Below, piece after piece: positions 5,898-9,235 of a stretch of 9,235 bases of DNA; position 1 is the stretch's first letter; each line of letters begins with the position of its first letter. The position numbers and the translations under genes were made by a program. Source of the DNA: Acidimicrobiaceae bacterium (GTDB lineage Bacteria; Actinomycetota; Acidimicrobiia; Acidimicrobiales; Palsa-688). A model generated the notes under the pieces. It was not told the DNA's origin, did no database searches, and saw only the letters and a list, made by a program, of their open reading frames with translations. Where the stretch lies: positions 1 to 9,235 of the forward strand of contig PMHU01000101.1 in NCBI GenBank assembly GCA_003156795.1. The letters run 5' to 3'.

Positions 5898-5908
5898 GGG
5901 CGGCTTCG

Positions 5909-6271
5909 TCAGCGGTTGCTCAAATGGAAGCCTCCGTCGTCACCGCGTCTCTTCCAAACCTGCCACCAGCGTCGGTCGGTTCTCTCAGCCTCGATCTCGG
6001 CCAGGATCTCCGGGCCTGCGGCGGTCACTATCGCGCTGGCCTCGGCGAGAATTGTGGCCACTTCTTCGGGCGGCTCATCGGGCTCGGACTCGACCGAGGG
6101 ACGAGTCAGGGAGCCCACCACGAACGACGCGTCGATGATGTCGGATTGATAGCTGAGGCAGTCGTCCGGGCAGCGCCAAGGGGCTTCTGGAGCCAGGTTC
6201 AACACGCAGAAGCGCGCCACCTCGCCCGTGTCGTACGTGCGACTTTGAAAGTGGCGGCAGTCCTCGCGCAT
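5909..6271 (-). CDS. Small four-cysteine protein, possibly metal-binding, function unknown
   Basis: The predicted 120-residue protein begins MREDCRHFQSRTY and has all four of its cysteines in the first 38 residues: C5, C22, C34 and C38 (C-x16-C-x11-C-x3-C), around a LAPEAPWRCPDDC stretch. This layout suggests a small zinc or iron-sulfur site, but no named domain was recognised. Residues 60-72 are acidic and Pro-rich, 70-98 look helical and Ala/Glu-rich, and the C-terminus has a basic aromatic patch (RRWWQVWKRR, 100-109). No signal peptide or membrane segment is seen, so it should be cytosolic. ATG 6271 is chosen because GGGGG lies 7 bases upstream (6279-6283) and homology-like sequence begins there; the open frame runs to 6319. 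It sits 11 bases upstream of the lipoprotein gene, so the two are probably cotranscribed. Confidence 0.75.
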   Translation of the reverse strand: MREDCRHFQSRTYDTGEVARFCVLNLAPEAPWRCPDDCLSYQSDIIDASFVVGSLTRPSVESEPDEPPEEVATILAEASAIVTAAGPEILAEIEAERTDRRWWQVWKRRGDDGGFHLSNR

Positions 6272-6383
6272 CGTCACGCCCCCAATGTTGGCACTTAAAG
6301 CCGTCCCGGCGCACAGCACCTGCCAGGAGATTGCGCTCGCCGGGTCGGTAGTTTGCTGAGCTAAGGGTCAGGGCCGGGTTCAC

Positions 6384-6389
6384 TACACT
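6384..6389 (+). promoter_or_regulatory. Possible -10 box of the marR-type gene (TACACT)
   Basis: TACACT fits TANNNT and ends 8 bases before ATG 6398. There is no Shine-Dalgarno sequence before that ATG, so a leaderless transcript is likely. The nearest -35-like TTGCTG (6353-6358) is 25 bases away, too far for a standard promoter. The divergent region 6272-6397 holds no other feature I can support; an operator for the regulator could lie here but no clear palindrome was found. Confidence 0.35.
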
Positions 6390-6397
6390 TGCAGCCC

Positions 6398-6829
6398 ATG
6401 ACCGCCAAGCTGCAGACCACCTTGGGCAGCCAGCTTCGGTTGGTGACCCTGCGGCTGTCTCGACGTCTCCGCCAACAGAACGTGGGCGAAGTGAGCCCTT
6501 CGCAGCTGTCGGCCCTCTCGACTGTGGCCCAGCGCGGTGAGCTCACCCTGGGCGAGCTGGCGGCCATAGAGCGGATCGCTCCGCCGTCGATGACCCGAAT
6601 CGCGGCCCGTCTCGAGGACCAAGGGTGGCTGGAGCGCCGAGTCGACGCTTCAGATCGCCGGGTCGCCAGGGTTGCCGTGAGCCCGGCCGGCGAGGCCCTG
6701 CTCGATGAGAACAGGACCAGGAGGGACGCCTTCTTGTCCAAGCGCCTGCAGGAGTTCACCGAAGAGGAACGGGCCGTGCTCAGGCGAGCCGTGCCGTTGC
6801 TCGAGCGGCTGGCCTCCGAAGACGTCTGA
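6398..6829 (+). CDS. MarR-family winged-helix transcriptional regulator
   Basis: This 143-residue protein has the size and layout of MarR regulators: an N-terminal dimerisation helix (1-30), a winged helix-turn-helix (about 49-98) with recognition region ERIAPPSMTRIAARLEDQGWLERR, the typical wing DASDRRVARVAVSPAG (83-98), and a C-terminal helix pair (100-140) completing the dimer interface. Such proteins usually repress their own or neighbouring genes and are released by small, often aromatic, ligands. ATG 6398 is preferred over TTG 6389, which overlaps the probable -10 box. It is divergent from the four-cysteine gene and lipoprotein and convergent with the acyl-CoA dehydrogenase. Divergence makes the former pair the likelier target. 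The ligand is unknown. Confidence 0.9.
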   Translation: MTAKLQTTLGSQLRLVTLRLSRRLRQQNVGEVSPSQLSALSTVAQRGELTLGELAAIERIAPPSMTRIAARLEDQGWLERRVDASDRRVARVAVSPAGEALLDENRTRRDAFLSKRLQEFTEEERAVLRRAVPLLERLASEDV

Positions 6830-6888
6830 CGGCGCGGGATCGCGCTTGGTGTTCGTTGTTGGCAAGGTCCGGGATCCGGCGTGCAGTC

Positions 6889-6908
6889 CGGTCCGGGAGA
6901 ACGGACCG
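6889..6908 (+). terminator. Possible hairpin terminator after the marR-type gene
   Basis: CGGTCCG (6889-6895) and CGGACCG (6902-6908) form a 7-bp GC-rich stem around the loop GGAGAA. It lies 59 bases after the regulator stop and 35 bases before the stop of the convergent dehydrogenase gene. There is no T-run, so this rests on position and stem strength only. The rest of 6830-6943 shows nothing else I can identify. Confidence 0.35.
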
Positions 6909-6943
6909 TCCTCCACGCCGCTCCCGGCCCCCTCCCTACGGCC

Positions 6944-8185
6944 TCAGAAAGGAAGGTCGCCCGTGGCGGTGCGGGTGCTGCCGTGATCGCGAAAGGCGGT
7001 GATGGCGTTGCGGGCGATGGTCATCTGGTGCACTTCGTCGGCGCCATCCGCGAAGCGGCTCCAGCGAGCCTGCTTCAACATGTCGGCCAGCGGGGTGTCG
7101 GTCGAGTAACCGAGAGCACCGTGGACCTGGATGGCCCGGTCTACGACGCGCCACAGCGTGTTGGCCACGAAGTGCTTGGCCATGGACACCTCGGTCTTAA
7201 ACGACAGACCGTTCTCGAGCCGGTAGGCGGCGTGGAGCACCATCAGCTTCGCCTGGTACAGCTCCATGGTGGAATCGGCGATGAGCCACTGGATCCCCTG
7301 CTTTTCGGCGAGGAACGATCCGTGGGAGTAGCGGGTGAGAGAACGGTCGACCATCATGTCGAGGGCCGTCTCACACTGGGCGATCCAGCGCATGCAGTGG
7401 GCCAACCGAGCTGGCCCCAAGCGCGCTTGTCCGAGGAGGTGGCCCTGGCCGCGCCCTCCGAGCATGTTGGCGGCCGGTACGCGCAGGTCGGTGATTCGGA
7501 TCTCGCAATGATTGTGACTGCCCGACATGGTCTCCACGTCCCGCACGATGTCCCACCCGTCCGAGGGCAAGTCGACGATGAAAGCGGTGTTGGCCGCTTG
7601 CGGCAGCTCGGGGTCGTCCTCGGTGCGCGCGATGAGAATGGCGAAGCCCGCGCCGCGAGCCCCACTTATGAACCACTTGTGGCCGTTGATCACCCACTCT
7701 TCGCCATCCCTAACGGCCGAGGTCTGAATGAGAGTCGGGTCGGATCCGGCTACTTCAGGTTCGGTCATGGCGAAGCAGGAGCGAGCCGTCCCATCGCACA
7801 GCGGGCGGAGATACTTCTCCTTCTGCTCGGGAGTACCCCAATGAAGGAGCGTGTGCTGGTTGCCTTCGTCGGGAGCCTGGCAGTTGAGCACGAACGGGCC
7901 GATACCAGCTCGGGCCGCTTCGGCGGAAACGGCCGCCATCGCCGTCGGTCCCAAACCCATGCCACCCCACTCGGGCGGCATGTGCGGCAACCAAAGGCCG
8001 CAATCCCGGGCCTGAGCCCGCAAGGCGACGATCGTTTCGATGGTCGCCCGCCGATCCTTGCGGGAATCGCCGGACACGTTGGCCCGGAGGTCGGCCTCGG
8101 CTGGGGAGATCACGGTGCTGACGAACTCTCGCACCCGGAGCCTCACGTCCTCGATCTCGGGGGCGAAGGTGAAGTCGATGGCCAT
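6944..8185 (-). CDS. Acyl-CoA dehydrogenase, ACAD10/11-like
   Basis: This 413-residue flavoprotein should catalyse FAD-dependent alpha,beta-dehydrogenation of an acyl-CoA in the cytosol, passing electrons to electron-transfer flavoprotein. In order: an N-terminal helical domain (1-130), the FAD/substrate motif CFAMTEPEVAGSD (137-149) with WVINGHKWFISGA (164-176) in the beta domain, and the C-terminal helical domain with QVHGALGY (353-360). The motifs resemble the ACAD10/ACAD11 subfamily, including RLGPARLAHCMRW near 255-267 and ADGADEVHQMTIAR near the end. In medium-chain type enzymes a Glu sits where this protein has D380 (FADGADEVH); Asp there is a trait of the ACAD10/11 group. It starts 7 bases after the acetoacetyl-CoA synthetase stop, so the two are probably one operon; a weak GAGAG lies 11 bases upstream of the ATG. 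The acyl substrate cannot be read from the sequence. Confidence 0.92.
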   Translation of the reverse strand: MAIDFTFAPEIEDVRLRVREFVSTVISPAEADLRANVSGDSRKDRRATIETIVALRAQARDCGLWLPHMPPEWGGMGLGPTAMAAVSAEAARAGIGPFVLNCQAPDEGNQHTLLHWGTPEQKEKYLRPLCDGTARSCFAMTEPEVAGSDPTLIQTSAVRDGEEWVINGHKWFISGARGAGFAILIARTEDDPELPQAANTAFIVDLPSDGWDIVRDVETMSGSHNHCEIRITDLRVPAANMLGGRGQGHLLGQARLGPARLAHCMRWIAQCETALDMMVDRSLTRYSHGSFLAEKQGIQWLIADSTMELYQAKLMVLHAAYRLENGLSFKTEVSMAKHFVANTLWRVVDRAIQVHGALGYSTDTPLADMLKQARWSRFADGADEVHQMTIARNAITAFRDHGSTRTATGDLPF

Positions 8186-8192
8186 GAACGAA

Positions 8193-9235
8193 TCAGCTCT
8201 CTTTCGTCGGGCCCGACGATTGCCGAGCCAGCTGGATGAACGGTTCCAAACTCTCCGGGTTGGCGACCGACGACAGCGACAGCGCGTCGCCCGGCGCCTC
8301 GCCCGACAGGATCCGCTTCACCGGTACTTCGAGCTTCTTGCCCGACAGAGTTCGGGGAACGGCCGGGATCGATACGATGCGGTCGGGAACGTGCCGTGGC
8401 GACAGGTCACGGCGCAGCGCCTCCTTGACCCGTTCGACCGCATTGGCCGGGTCGGTGCTCGGTGCTTCGACGACGAACAGCCACAGTTCGCCCGGTCCGC
8501 CGAGGCTGTCTTCGACGTGCACGACCAAGCTGTCTGCCACTTCGTCGAGTCCTTCGACCACGGAGTAGAACTCGGCCGTTCCCATCCGAACCCCACCCCG
8601 ATTGAGGGTGCCGTCGGACCGGCCCGTGATGATCACCGTCCCCCGGTCGGTGAGCCGAGCCCGGTCGCCGTGGGCCCACACGCCCGGGAACCGGTCGAAG
8701 TAGGCGGCCCGGTAGCGGCTGCCGTCGCCATCGCCCCAGAAGCCGACAGGCATCGAGGGCAGCGGGGCGCTCAGCACCAGCTCGCCTTCATCGCCAACCA
8801 CCGACCGTCCGGCTGGGTCGAACACTTCGACTCGGGCGCCCAAGCATCGGCAAGAGATCTCTCCCGCCCACACCGGGTGAAGGGGGCTGCCTCCGACGAA
8901 TCCGGTGCAAACATCGGTGCCTCCGGAAAACGACGAGAGCAGCACGTCCGCCGCCACCTCTTCGTACACCCACTCCGCGACCGATGCCGGAAGCGGCGAC
9001 CCGGTCGCGCCGAGGGTCGTCAACGCCTTCAAGTCGTGATCTGCGGACGGATGGATCCCAGCTTTGGCGCACGCTACGAGGTACCCCGAGCCGACGCCGC
9101 CGCACGTCGTGGCCGACTCCGCCATGATGGCCCAAAGCCCATCGACTCGAGGCCAAGTGGGGTCGCCGTCGAAGAGCACGACCGTCGCTCCCACTAGCAG
9201 CCCTGATATGCAGAAGTTCCACATCATCCAGCCGG
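8193..9235 (-). CDS. aacS: Acetoacetyl-CoA synthetase, C-terminal part (N-terminus beyond window)
   Basis: The last 346 codons and the TGA stop are present; the frame is open through the window edge, so the ATGs near 9227 are internal. The enzyme activates acetoacetate to acetoacetyl-CoA with ATP, via an adenylate. It belongs to the ANL superfamily and is usually about 650 residues long, so roughly half is visible. Matches to the family include GWMMWNF at the edge, SSFSGGTDVCTGF, GEISCRCLGARVEVFD, PSMPVGFWGDGDGSRYRAAYF, FPGVWAHGDRARL, GRSDGTLNRGGVRMGTAEFYSVVE, and the C-terminal RTLSGKKLEVPVK, whose first Lys after Gly is the expected adenylation lysine. With the adjacent dehydrogenase this suggests a short-chain or ketone-body acyl-CoA operon. 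Related short-chain acyl-CoA synthetases are an alternative, but the motif set is very close to acetoacetyl-CoA synthetase. Confidence 0.92.
   Translation of the reverse strand, partial: GWMMWNFCISGLLVGATVVLFDGDPTWPRVDGLWAIMAESATTCGGVGSGYLVACAKAGIHPSADHDLKALTTLGATGSPLPASVAEWVYEEVAADVLLSSFSGGTDVCTGFVGGSPLHPVWAGEISCRCLGARVEVFDPAGRSVVGDEGELVLSAPLPSMPVGFWGDGDGSRYRAAYFDRFPGVWAHGDRARLTDRGTVIITGRSDGTLNRGGVRMGTAEFYSVVEGLDEVADSLVVHVEDSLGGPGELWLFVVEAPSTDPANAVERVKEALRRDLSPRHVPDRIVSIPAVPRTLSGKKLEVPVKRILSGEAPGDALSLSSVANPESLEPFIQLARQSSGPTKES

Noticed and set aside
6353..6358. TTGCTG as the -35 of the marR-type promoter
   Set aside because: It is 25 bases from the -10 candidate, outside the usual 16-19 base spacing.
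6881..8239. A 452-codon open frame on the plus strand opposite the acyl-CoA dehydrogenase
   Set aside because: The minus-strand protein matches a known family along its entire length. The antisense frame is low in recognisable motifs and is a common by-product of high-GC codon use.
8040..9197. A 385-codon plus-strand frame opposite acetoacetyl-CoA synthetase
   Set aside because: It is antisense to a well-conserved enzyme, is very rich in Arg and His, and has no recognisable domain.

Overview
The window is GC-rich, densely packed and uses GTG starts, overlapping stop/start junctions and apparently leaderless promoters. Together with a CofC protein for coenzyme F420, a Lys/Ala-rich HU-like tail and a Rv2671-like reductase, this points to an actinobacterium, perhaps of the Acidimicrobiia type. 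That placement is inference. No rRNA, tRNA, CRISPR array, phage gene or transposase gene was seen.

Layout. Bases 1-69 are the 3' end of a Lys/Ala-rich DNA-binding protein, followed by a GC-rich hairpin terminator. Next come two minus-strand genes: a PIG-L deacetylase (117-887) and, upstream of it, cofC (923-1591). Divergent from cofC is a tightly coupled plus-strand operon: an RpiB/LacAB-type sugar-phosphate isomerase (1791-2198), a RibD-C pyrimidine reductase (2198-2932) and rnhB (2929-3630). Converging on rnhB is a minus-strand pair: a small four-cysteine protein (5909-6271) and a large lipoprotein built from Asp-box-like repeats (3600-5897). A MarR regulator (6398-6829) diverges from that pair. 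The right end holds a minus-strand acetoacetyl-CoA synthetase (N-terminus beyond the window) followed 7 bases later by an ACAD10/11-like acyl-CoA dehydrogenase, a likely short-chain or ketone-body acyl-CoA catabolism operon.

How the genes fit together. CofC makes the activated side-chain precursor of F420. The RibD-type reductase opposite it may act in the riboflavin pathway, whose intermediate 5-amino-6-ribitylaminouracil also feeds the deazaflavin core of F420, so a flavin/deazaflavin theme is plausible but not proven. The other blocks look metabolically independent.

The most unusual feature is a non-coding palindromic element of about 90 bp, present twice in the same orientation on either side of cofC (891-980 and 1618-1709), roughly 80% identical between copies and ending in inverted repeats that start GGGCTCGC. 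Copy A is flanked by TTA on both sides. Removing it with one TTA in silico restores a cofC ending ...ALPK-stop whose TGA overlaps the GTG start of the PIG-L gene (GTGA). The element therefore appears to have inserted exactly at a coupled stop/start junction, given CofC a new 18-residue tail, and separated the two genes. I see no complete new defence or biosynthetic system; most other genes belong to recognisable families.
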